The notes under the pieces were generated by a model. It saw nothing but the letters and a program-made list of their open reading frames with translations, did no database searches and was not told where the DNA came from. The position numbers and the translations under genes are program-made. This document shows, piece after piece, positions 1 to 6,494 of a stretch of 10,204 nt of DNA; the stretch's first letter is position 1, and every line of letters begins with the position of its first letter. Location: positions 1 to 10,204 of the forward strand of contig JAPJRC010000074.1 of assembly GCA_030824805.1 (NCBI GenBank). The letters run 5' to 3'. This DNA comes from Micavibrio sp. (GTDB taxonomy: Bacteria > Pseudomonadota > Alphaproteobacteria > Micavibrionales > Micavibrionaceae).

Positions 1-1
1 C

Positions 2-616
2 AGCAAATCAAAGGACAAGGCTGAAGAGGTTGCACAAAAAATACGCGGCTTGGGACGTAAGGCCGTTACGCTTCTGGCGGACGCCGGTAAGCCGGAAACC
101 ACCACGGAGATTATCGACACCGCAATCAAGGAATTCGGCAAGATCGATATTCTCGTCAACAACGCAGGCGTTTTTGAAGCGGCGGGCCCAATCGGTGAAA
201 TGAACGAAGCTGAATTCGAACACCTGCTTTCGGTCAATGTCCGTTCCGTGTTCACAACAACCCAAGCCGCGACCAAGCATCTGAAATCCGGCGGACGGAT
301 CATTAATATCAGCAGCGGGCTGGGCGAGCGGGCAATCTTCGCAGGGGCCAGCGGGTACAATATGTCCAAATTCGCGGTCAACGGCCTGACACGTTCTTGG
401 GCGCATGATCTGGCGTTGAAGAATATTACGGTCAATGCCGTGGCGCCCGGCCCGATTGAAACGGATATGATGCCGGACGGCGCGGGCGAAATGACCGCCA
501 TGAAGCGTGCCGGAAAACCTGAAGAAATCGCGAATGTCGTCGCTTTCCTTGCATCCGATGAGGCGAGTTACGTGACAGGTGCGATTATTGCGGTCGATGG
601 AGGCACGAACGCCTAG
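2..616 (+). CDS. Short-chain dehydrogenase/reductase (SDR), 5' end cut off by the window
   Basis: A classical SDR oxidoreductase (FabG-like), probably an NAD(P)(H)-dependent cytoplasmic enzyme reducing or oxidising a carbonyl/alcohol; the substrate cannot be read from the sequence. The frame is open from base 2 and about 204 residues are visible, against about 250 for the family, so roughly 45 N-terminal residues including the TGxxxGxG cofactor-binding loop lie off the left edge. Visible motifs: NNAG (158-169), the structural Asn in LSVNV (about 230-244), the catalytic Ser in NISS (about 308-319), the YxxxK active site with Tyr at 356-358 and Lys at 368-370, the PGPIETDM stretch after the active site, and the closing VTGAIIAVDGG that is typical of the family. 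The TTG at 50 is internal and not the start. The stop abuts the next ATG, so the two genes are probably one transcript. Family assignment is secure; the specific function is unknown. Confidence 0.93.
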   Translation, partial: SKSKDKAEEVAQKIRGLGRKAVTLLADAGKPETTTEIIDTAIKEFGKIDILVNNAGVFEAAGPIGEMNEAEFEHLLSVNVRSVFTTTQAATKHLKSGGRIINISSGLGERAIFAGASGYNMSKFAVNGLTRSWAHDLALKNITVNAVAPGPIETDMMPDGAGEMTAMKRAGKPEEIANVVAFLASDEASYVTGAIIAVDGGTNA

Positions 617-937
617 ATGGCCAGAGGATTTTTACATCCGAAAACAGAAGACATCACGCTGGACGGGATTTTGCATGCCCTTGCAGACCCTGTCCGGCGC
701 GCGGTCGCACAAAAATTGCTGCATACGGGGGAGGCATTAAGCTGCAGCAAAACCTGTGACAAACTGCCGCCTTCTACCATTTCTTTTCACTATAAGGTAT
801 TGCGGGATGCAGGGCTTATCCGGTCCGAAAAAAAAGGCGTAGAAGTCTTGAATTCCCTAAGACTGGACGATGTAGAGCAGCGCTTTCCAGGGCTGCTTCA
901 TGCCATTTTAAAGTGCAGCAAAGGCAACGCCGCCTAG
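617..937 (+). CDS. ArsR-like winged helix-turn-helix transcriptional regulator
   Basis: A 106-residue DNA-binding protein consisting almost entirely of one winged-helix domain. Residues 14-35 (ILHALADPVRRAVAQKLL) form the helix that opens ArsR-family domains, the recognition helix is about 53-65 (STISFHYKVLRDAG), and the wing follows at about 68-80. The ATG directly follows the SDR stop (TAGATG). The best Shine-Dalgarno-like sequence, GGAGG at 599-603, lies 13 nt upstream inside the SDR gene, which is rather far and suggests translational coupling. Cys43 and Cys47 sit near the position of the metal-binding ELCVCDL motif of true ArsR proteins, but the motif itself is absent, so metal sensing is not supported. 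It probably controls its own operon with the SDR; a link to the secretion genes is not shown. Its stop overlaps the stop of the convergent adaptor gene. Confidence 0.88.
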   Translation: MARGFLHPKTEDITLDGILHALADPVRRAVAQKLLHTGEALSCSKTCDKLPPSTISFHYKVLRDAGLIRSEKKGVEVLNSLRLDDVEQRFPGLLHAILKCSKGNAA

Positions 938-2397
938 CGCTCGTTCATCGAGCTGCTCAGCGTTTTTACAAACGGCTTCATCAAATATTCCATCACCGTT
1001 TTTTCGCCGGTCAGAATATCCACTGTCGCCACCATACCCGGTATAATAGGCAGTACGGCATCTTTGCGTTTGAGGGCGTTTTCCGTGGTCAGGACGCGAA
1101 CATGGTAATAGCTCTCGCCCTTCTCGTCCGTCACCGCGTCCGGTGAGATTGCCACCACTTTGCCGGGCAGACCGCCGTAGACAGAGAAATCATAAGCGCT
1201 GATTTTCACCATGGCTGGCTGGTCGGGATAGAGGAAGGCGATATCCTTAGGCTTGATACGCGCCTCAACCAGAAGCTGGTCATCCTTTGGCACGATTTCG
1301 ATGAAATCCTGACCCGGTTGCACCGTACCGCCGATTGTGTAGACCTTTAGATCTTTGACGTAGCCGTTTACAGGCGATTTGATCTCAGTGCGGTCCTTAC
1401 GGTCCTCAAGCCCCGCAAGGCCCTTCTGGATTGCTGTCATTTCAATCATTTTGGCAGAAAGTTCGGTCTGGGCTGCCGCTTTGGCCTGTGACGTCACATC
1501 CTTGATACGGGCATCGGCCTCTGCGATGGCGGAACGGGCGCGTGGCATGGCGGCGCTCACAGAGTTCATTTCCGTCTGCTTTTCCTTGATGCTCTGATCC
1601 AGCTCCAGAAGCTCCATCTGCGGGGCGGAACCGCGGGCGACCAGCGGCGCCACGATGTTTTTACGGTCGCGGATGATCGCCATCTGTCCGCTCAGGTCGC
1701 TCGACTTGATCTGAAGTTCGCTGAGTTCTTGCGATCTCTGGCTTTTCTGCTGCTGCAGGATCACCGTTTGCGAATTGATCTTGTCCATATTCGCACGATA
1801 AGTGTTCATCTCGTCGGAAACGGCCTGCGGGTACTTCTCCATCACCTCTTTAGGGAATTCAGGAATCTTGCCATCAACCTCGGCTTGAAGACGCGTAACA
1901 GCCGCCAAAAGGCCGAGATAGCGCGCTTCGTTCGATCCGAGGTCGGAGGACGCCGCGATATCGCGCAAGCGCACAAGAAGCTGGCCGGCTTGGACCTCAT
2001 CGCCTTCCTTAACCTTGATTTCGTCGATAATCCCGCCTTCGAGCGAGGAAAGCTTCTGGATTTCCTTGGATGGAATGATCTTGCCTTCGCCGCGTGTGGT
2101 TTCTTCAAGCTTCGCGAAGCTGGCCCACAGGAAGAAAATGATGAAGAACGCGCAGATGGACAGCATCATGATGTGCGTGCCAAGCGGCATATCTTCATCC
2201 GTCATCAGCAGGCGGTCGGCGTGCGCGGTCGCTTTTTGCAGCTGGTTTTTCATCCAGCCCTGACGTTCGACGTTTATATTTTCCTCAAGCGTGTTTTCTG
2301 CAGGCAAGCCCGCCTGCTTTGCCATCTGCGCGGCCATGGCCCTTGCAAGGTTCGGATCTTTGCCGGAAATCTCTTTGACGGGTTTCTTCTTGTTCAT
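934..2397 (-). CDS. Type I secretion periplasmic adaptor (membrane fusion protein, HlyD/LapC family)
   Basis: A 487-residue membrane fusion protein that links the inner-membrane ABC exporter to the TolC-type channel. Order of parts: a hydrophilic cytoplasmic N-terminus (1-72), somewhat long for the family; one transmembrane helix (about 74-93); the first half of a lipoyl-like domain (about 115-145, EGGIIDEIKVKEGDEVQAGQ); a long alpha-helical coiled-coil hairpin rich in Gln, Glu, Lys and Ala (about 150-330); the second lipoyl half (about 338-370, IKSPVNGYV to GQDFIEIVP); a beta-barrel domain; and the C-terminal IIPGMVATVDILTGEKTVMEYLMKP, which is a hallmark of HlyD/LapC-type adaptors. The ATG lies 3 nt after the exporter stop. 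Its Shine-Dalgarno is weak (GGA 10 nt upstream), so translation probably depends on coupling. It is the last gene of the operon, and its TAG overlaps the TAG of the convergent regulator. Confidence 0.95.
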   Translation of the reverse strand: MNKKKPVKEISGKDPNLARAMAAQMAKQAGLPAENTLEENINVERQGWMKNQLQKATAHADRLLMTDEDMPLGTHIMMLSICAFFIIFFLWASFAKLEETTRGEGKIIPSKEIQKLSSLEGGIIDEIKVKEGDEVQAGQLLVRLRDIAASSDLGSNEARYLGLLAAVTRLQAEVDGKIPEFPKEVMEKYPQAVSDEMNTYRANMDKINSQTVILQQQKSQRSQELSELQIKSSDLSGQMAIIRDRKNIVAPLVARGSAPQMELLELDQSIKEKQTEMNSVSAAMPRARSAIAEADARIKDVTSQAKAAAQTELSAKMIEMTAIQKGLAGLEDRKDRTEIKSPVNGYVKDLKVYTIGGTVQPGQDFIEIVPKDDQLLVEARIKPKDIAFLYPDQPAMVKISAYDFSVYGGLPGKVVAISPDAVTDEKGESYYHVRVLTTENALKRKDAVLPIIPGMVATVDILTGEKTVMEYLMKPFVKTLSSSMNER

Positions 2398-2400
2398 GGC

Positions 2401-4728
2401 CTATACATCCGTGTCTTCGGCGGCGGTGCCGTATTGGCGCGATTGCAGTTTTCTGATGATTTCGTCTTTGGGACCGTAGGCGATGATACGCCCCCGATCG
2501 ATCAGGATGATCTTGCTGACCAATGAAAGCATCGAGCCTTTGTGCGTGATAAGGATCGTCGTGCGATCACGCGTGACGGATTCCAGACGTTTCATCAGGC
2601 GATTTTCGGACGCCGGGTCCATGGACGCCGTCGGTTCGTCCAGAACGAGCACCGGCGGATCGTACAGCAGTGCACGCGCAATGGCGACGGCCTGGCGCTG
2701 ACCACCGGAAAGAGACTCGCCGCGCTCACCGACTTGCGTGTCGAGCCCGGCTTTGGAATCGCGTAGGAACTCCGTAACGCCCGCGAGTTCGGCAGCGCGC
2801 AGCACAGCGCGATCCGGCGCGGTTTCATGGCCCATCGTGATGTTTGTGCGGACAGAGCCATAGAACAGTTGCGGGCTTTGCTGAACCGCGCCGACATTGC
2901 GGCGCAAATCACCCGGATCGATCTGGCGCACATCGACACCGTCAAGCTGCACGGACCCGGATTCCGGCTGATAGAGATTAATCAACAGACGCTCGAGCGT
3001 TGTCTTGCCCGAGCCAACCGCGCCGATAACACCGACATGCTCACCGGGTTCGATGACGAAATTCACACCGTTCAGGGCGGGAACAGTCTGGCCCGGATAA
3101 TGGAACAGCACATCCTGGAATTCGACTTTGCCGCGCACGGACGGCATGGAGATGAAGTGCTTGCCCGAAGGACGTTCGACAGGACGCTTCATCAGTTCGT
3201 TCAACTGGCGAAGGCCTTCCTTCGATTGATGGAGGCGTGTGAGCAGGCCTGCGACCTGCGCCAGCGGTGCCATGGCGCGGCCCGTCAGGATAACGCAGGC
3301 GACAAGCGCACCCATCGAAAGCTTGGCGTTCGCGATCAGGTAAACACCGACAATCACGACGGCCACGGACGCCACTTGCTGGATGAACACCGCAAGGTTT
3401 AGTGCAAGCGCGTTGATCTGTTTGGACTTGGCGGATGTTTTCGACGCTTTTTCCGTCAACTCTTCCCATGTGCGCTGGGTGTGGCCTTCGGCGGCCTGCA
3501 CCTTGATCGTCTCAAGACCGGAAATGGTTTCGAACAGCAGCGCGTTCTTGAGCGCGCTTTCCATCATCGATTGCTTGGTCACACGCTCCAGCGGCTTTTG
3601 CATGAACATACCGACAAAGAAGACAAGCGGTACAGCAACGAACGGCACGAACGCCAGAGGGCCGCCGATAATGGCAATCAGCAAAATGAAAAGCAGCACG
3701 AACGGCAAATCGATCAGCGCCGTCATGGTGGCTGAGGTGAAGAAATCACGCAGGGATTCGAATTCGCGCATATGCGATGCCATGACGCCGGCGGAGGCGG
3801 GGCGCGCTTCCATGGTCATGCCCAGCATTTGCTGGAACAGGCGCGCCGAAATTTTTATGTCCGCCTTCTTACCCGCATGGTCGAGGAAATGCGCGCGCAG
3901 ATTTTTTAAAACGAAATCGAAAACATAAACCGTCAGGACACCGATCGACAAAACCCACAATGTTTCATAGGCATTGTTCGGAATGACCCGGTCATACACG
4001 TTCATAACAAAAAGCGAAGAAATGATCGCGAAAATATTGATCATCACCGCGGCGAGAATGACTTCCGCGTAAATGCTCTTATTCTCCCACAGCGCAGACC
4101 AGAACCATTCTTTTGCGGTTTCGATCTCTGCTGGTCCTGCGCGTTCGTCTACACGCGCGACCGGACGCACATAGAAAGCGTAGCCGGTGTAGAGTTTTTT
4201 AAGTTCGGAGAGCGGCAGAAGCTGCTTCTCGTCTTCCGTCTCGGGAAACTGGACAAGAAACTGCGTTTCCGGATGTACCTTGCGGCCCTTTTCTTCCTTG
4301 TCAGACGATTTTTGATCGCGGCCAGGCTCGCGCACCTCCCACAAGATACAGGACTGTTTGTTTTCCAGCACCAGAATGCAAGGCAGGTTCGGCGCGATGG
4401 CGAGCGCTTCGGCTGTTTTCTCCGCCATGCGGGCGTGAAGCCCCGCACGCTCGGCCGCGCGTGTAAACAAAATCGGCGTAATGCCTGTGCCCGGGACCGG
4501 AAGTCCTGCTGTCAGGGATGCAAAAGATGTTCTGCGTCCATAGAAACCTGCAAGTATGCGCAATGCATCGACCAGCGGATCGTGGATGGCGACACGGTCT
4601 GCCTCCAGCGGCCACGAATCAACGACCTGTTCATGCGCCTTTACAGATGCATTTTGTGGGGAATTGCCTTGCGGAGAATCGAAGGCGGGCGCATTTGGTG
4701 CGCCCGTTTCTTGGTTGTTATTGCTCAC
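2401..4728 (-). CDS. Type I secretion ABC exporter, LapB-like, with degenerate C39 (CLD) domain
   Basis: A 775-residue inner-membrane ABC half-transporter that powers export of the giant repeat protein. Residues about 48-190 form a C39-peptidase-like domain. The catalytic Cys and His are missing (IHDPLVDALRILAGFYG where the Cys-Gly would be, SCILWEV where the His would be), so it should bind the substrate and not cleave it. Transmembrane helices lie near 221-243, 255-275, 335-355, 356-376, 445-467 and 470-490. The nucleotide-binding domain has Walker A GAVGSGKTT (569-577), Q-loop QQSPQ (616-620), signature LSGGQ (673-677), Walker B VLVLDEP (693-699) and H-loop His729, so it looks fully active. 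It starts at GTG (4728-4726): AAGG at 4740-4737 lies 8 nt upstream. A charged stretch at 134-155 looks like an insertion in the C39-like domain. The gene begins 50 nt after the channel gene. The match to LapB/LssB-type exporters is by pattern. Confidence 0.95.
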   Translation of the reverse strand: MSNNNQETGAPNAPAFDSPQGNSPQNASVKAHEQVVDSWPLEADRVAIHDPLVDALRILAGFYGRRTSFASLTAGLPVPGTGITPILFTRAAERAGLHARMAEKTAEALAIAPNLPCILVLENKQSCILWEVREPGRDQKSSDKEEKGRKVHPETQFLVQFPETEDEKQLLPLSELKKLYTGYAFYVRPVARVDERAGPAEIETAKEWFWSALWENKSIYAEVILAAVMINIFAIISSLFVMNVYDRVIPNNAYETLWVLSIGVLTVYVFDFVLKNLRAHFLDHAGKKADIKISARLFQQMLGMTMEARPASAGVMASHMREFESLRDFFTSATMTALIDLPFVLLFILLIAIIGGPLAFVPFVAVPLVFFVGMFMQKPLERVTKQSMMESALKNALLFETISGLETIKVQAAEGHTQRTWEELTEKASKTSAKSKQINALALNLAVFIQQVASVAVVIVGVYLIANAKLSMGALVACVILTGRAMAPLAQVAGLLTRLHQSKEGLRQLNELMKRPVERPSGKHFISMPSVRGKVEFQDVLFHYPGQTVPALNGVNFVIEPGEHVGVIGAVGSGKTTLERLLINLYQPESGSVQLDGVDVRQIDPGDLRRNVGAVQQSPQLFYGSVRTNITMGHETAPDRAVLRAAELAGVTEFLRDSKAGLDTQVGERGESLSGGQRQAVAIARALLYDPPVLVLDEPTASMDPASENRLMKRLESVTRDRTTILITHKGSMLSLVSKIILIDRGRIIAYGPKDEIIRKLQSRQYGTAAEDTDV

Positions 4729-4778
4729 GGTCCAAACCTTGTTGGATTGATTGTAGCGTACTCTTTATTAAGACCGGC
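4729..4778 (-). promoter_or_regulatory. Channel-exporter spacer with the Shine-Dalgarno of the GTG-started exporter
   Basis: This 50-nt gap between the channel stop and the exporter start carries CAAGG (AAGG at 4740-4737) 8 nt before the GTG. No terminator-like hairpin or convincing promoter is visible, which supports one transcript for the three secretion genes. Confidence 0.6.
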
Positions 4779-6152
4779 TTACTTTTCAGCAGGCGGATTG
4801 CTTACCTCGATGAGGGCGCTTTCCTGCGGATATGCTACGCCCAGTGTCGGGAGCAGGTTGCCTTTCAGGGCCAGCAGACGGAAGACCGAGAAGATTTCCA
4901 GGAATTCCGCGTTGATCGTGTTTGAACGCGATACGAACAGTTCGTTCTGCGAGTCCAGTACGTCCAGAAGCGTACGGCGGTCCAGATTGAACTGGTCTTT
5001 GTACGCACGAACAACTTCACCGTTTGCGGCAGCCTGGTTGGCGAATTCCTTCGCACGCTCACCGGCGGAAACCATGGAAGCCCATGTCTGGCGAACATCG
5101 TTTTCCAGCTGGCGGGTGGCGATTGCACGCTCTTCCTTCGTTTGCTGGTGACGGTGCTTGAACTCACGGATACGGGCAACATCGCCGCCGCCACGATAGA
5201 GGTTCCAGTTCATGACGAGCAAAGCAGAAGCCGAACGGTCGCGGCCTTCGATACCGCCGAGGTTGTGGCCTTGGCGGGCGCCAAGCTGAAGGTCAACGGC
5301 GGGGTAGAGCGTCGAACGCGTGCCAGCGAGTTCATCGCGGGCAACTTCGATGTCCGCTTCACGAACATCAATCGTCGGGCTGGTTGCCAGAGCGTTTTTA
5401 ACTTCTGCTTCTACATCCGCAGAAATTGCATCAACTGGAACGGCCGGCATTACCAAATCTTTTGGCATATCGCCGACTTCCTGCTGAAAACGGGATTCAG
5501 CATTGCGCAGCGATTGGCGTGTCGTCGATTCCTGCGCGCGTGCGGCAGCAAGACGGGCCTTGATCTGTTCAAGGTCTGCTGCTGTGGAACGACCGGCGTT
5601 CACGCCCTCTTCGATCATGCCCATGATGGAAACGTGTTCGGCAACGTTGTCGCGCGTAATGTTCAGAAGTTCGCGCTGGCGCATAACTTCGAGGAAGCTC
5701 TCAACGATGTCGAGGCCTGTCAGTTCCGATGTTTCCTTCACGCGGTATGCGGAAGATTGTACGCGGTTTTTCTGGCGGCGGTTTTCGTATTTCGTGGACG
5801 AACCATCGAAGAGCATCTGAGTCAGCGTCAACTGGGAGTCGTAACGTTTGAATGTTTCATCGTCGTCGCCTGTCGAACGCGTCGTCGAGCTGTCAGTTCT
5901 TTCGAAACCGCCATCGGCGCGAAGGTCAACGGAAGGAAGCCACAAAGCTTTTGCCTGATTCAATTCTTCATCCGTGGCGCGGCGCGAAGCAGCAACGGTG
6001 CCATATTCCGGATTGGTCATCACGCCAACGGAGACAGCTTGCGAGAGGCTCATTTCCGTGGGTTTTTCCTGCGCGATCGCGGGGAAAGATACGCCTGTCA
6101 TGAGAGCGCATGCCAGCGTGAGCGCGGAGAATTTCAGGTTGGTTTTTGTCAT
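4779..6152 (-). CDS. TolC-family outer-membrane channel of the type I secretion system (LapE-like)
   Basis: A 457-residue outer-membrane efflux protein that supplies the exit duct. The start is set at 6152 (MTKTNLKF): AAAAGGG at 6166-6160 lies 7 nt upstream, and the protein then opens with a clean signal peptide (basic MTKTNLK, hydrophobic core to about residue 22, AIA/Q cleavage near 27). The frame is open further to 6230, but this would put about 26 poorly hydrophobic residues before the signal peptide. Two TolC-type repeats are visible, the first with LSQAVSVGVMTNPEY and ALWLPSVDLRADGG, the second with TLYPAVDLQLGARQG and the LYRGGGDVARIREFKH motif. The C-terminal part (LLDVLDSQNELFVSRSNTIN to LLALKGNLLPTLG) is strongly family-typical. 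It is the first gene of the operon. The upstream region carries the probable promoter. Confidence 0.94.
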   Translation of the reverse strand: MTKTNLKFSALTLACALMTGVSFPAIAQEKPTEMSLSQAVSVGVMTNPEYGTVAASRRATDEELNQAKALWLPSVDLRADGGFERTDSSTTRSTGDDDETFKRYDSQLTLTQMLFDGSSTKYENRRQKNRVQSSAYRVKETSELTGLDIVESFLEVMRQRELLNITRDNVAEHVSIMGMIEEGVNAGRSTAADLEQIKARLAAARAQESTTRQSLRNAESRFQQEVGDMPKDLVMPAVPVDAISADVEAEVKNALATSPTIDVREADIEVARDELAGTRSTLYPAVDLQLGARQGHNLGGIEGRDRSASALLVMNWNLYRGGGDVARIREFKHRHQQTKEERAIATRQLENDVRQTWASMVSAGERAKEFANQAAANGEVVRAYKDQFNLDRRTLLDVLDSQNELFVSRSNTINAEFLEIFSVFRLLALKGNLLPTLGVAYPQESALIEVSNPPAEK

Positions 6153-6159
6153 AGTAGGA

Positions 6160-6166
6160 CCCTTTT
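6160..6166 (-). promoter_or_regulatory. Shine-Dalgarno that fixes the start of the channel gene
   Basis: AAAAGGG reading on the - strand, 7 nt before ATG 6152. It selects the start that places the signal peptide at the N-terminus, in preference to upstream in-frame candidates at 6176 and 6230. Confidence 0.7.
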
Positions 6167-6205
6167 GATATGCCATTAAAAACAATGACTTTTGCACATT
6201 ATTTA

Positions 6206-6300
6206 TGACGCTTTTCGTCAACCGGCGCAAGTCAGTAAATAGAACGCCTGATGACGGTTTTTACTCCCTAATTATATGACAAGTCAAATAAAAATCCTTG
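6206..6300 (-). promoter_or_regulatory. Candidate promoter and operator region of the secretion operon
   Basis: On the - strand there is a perfect TATAAT (6276-6271). Directly upstream, in the promoter spacer, is the dyad TGAC-TT-GTCA (6286-6277). The -35 element at the usual distance is poor (AAGGAT, 6299-6294), as is common where an activator is needed. If this -10 works, transcription would start near 6264, giving a leader of about 110 nt. That leader contains a second dyad, TGACG-AAAAG-CGTCA (6220-6206), which could form a 5-bp hairpin. The promoter call is inference from sequence likeness only. Confidence 0.4.
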
Positions 6301-6309
6301 TCGCATCCC

Positions 6310-6335
6310 TTAACCATTGCCCTCTTCTATTAACC
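6310..6335. promoter_or_regulatory. Pair of TTAACC boxes (possible CtrA-like half-sites)
   Basis: Two direct TTAACC copies lie at 6310-6315 and 6330-6335, 20 bp start to start, about two helical turns. TTAACC is half of the alphaproteobacterial CtrA site, but the usual spacing is about 11 bp, so this is only suggestive. Confidence 0.25.
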
Positions 6336-6388
6336 TTTTTGAACACGCATCGGCATCTCCAAAAGGCATGAACAGGGTTATTGGACGG

Positions 6389-6406
6389 CATGATTTTACA
6401 ATCATG
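6389..6406. promoter_or_regulatory. Perfect 7-bp dyad, candidate operator
   Basis: CATGATT-TTAC-AATCATG is an 18-bp inverted repeat with 7-bp perfect arms and a 4-nt centre. It lies between the adhesin terminator and the channel gene, about 240 bp upstream of the channel start. No poly-U follows on either strand, so a terminator is unlikely and an operator for a dimeric regulator is more plausible. The regulator is unknown. Confidence 0.4.
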
Positions 6407-6420
6407 GGTAAAACATCACT

Positions 6421-6442
6421 GAGGGCGGAAAATCCGGCCCTC
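6421..6442. other. Second GC-rich hairpin behind the adhesin terminator
   Basis: GAGGGC and GCCCTC arms enclose a GG/CC inner pairing around AAAAT, with one bulged base. It sits immediately beyond the U-tract of the main terminator on the - strand and could act as a back-up terminator or protect the 3' end. No good T-run follows it. Confidence 0.4.
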
Positions 6443-6443
6443 A

Positions 6444-6470
6444 TAAAAAAACGGGGCCTCGAGGGCCCCG
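6444..6470 (-). terminator. Rho-independent terminator of the giant adhesin gene
   Basis: A 7-bp all-GC stem (CGGGGCC/GGCCCCG, 6452-6470) with a 5-nt loop TCGAG is followed on the - strand by a run of seven U (6451-6445). It begins 24 nt past the adhesin stop codon. T-runs at 6473-6477 and beyond would also let it work in the + direction. It should separate adhesin transcription from that of the downstream secretion operon. Confidence 0.85.
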
Positions 6471-6494
6471 CTCTTTTTGCCTTTTTGGCATTTC

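Noticed and set aside
617..937. The small regulator as a metal-sensing ArsR/SmtB protein
   Set aside because: The ELCVCDL-type metal site is not present; only two loosely placed cysteines occur near that position, and the neighbour is an SDR, not a metal exporter or reductase.
2553..4578. The exporter as an active bacteriocin-processing (C39 peptidase) transporter
   Set aside because: The catalytic Cys and His positions are replaced, and the neighbouring substrate has a C-terminal RTX-type signal and not a double-glycine leader peptide.
5142..6179. A 345-codon open frame on the + strand opposite the channel gene, and similar long + frames at 1729-2526, 2827-3402 and 4273-5151
   Set aside because: They lie wholly antisense to well-recognised secretion genes, lack family-like sequence, and their composition (many Arg, Cys and His) is that of shadow frames.
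6283..6393. A short - strand frame of about 35 codons (MPSNNPVH...) upstream of the channel gene
   Set aside because: Its length is expected by chance, it overlaps the TTAACC boxes and the candidate promoter, and it shows no clear Shine-Dalgarno.
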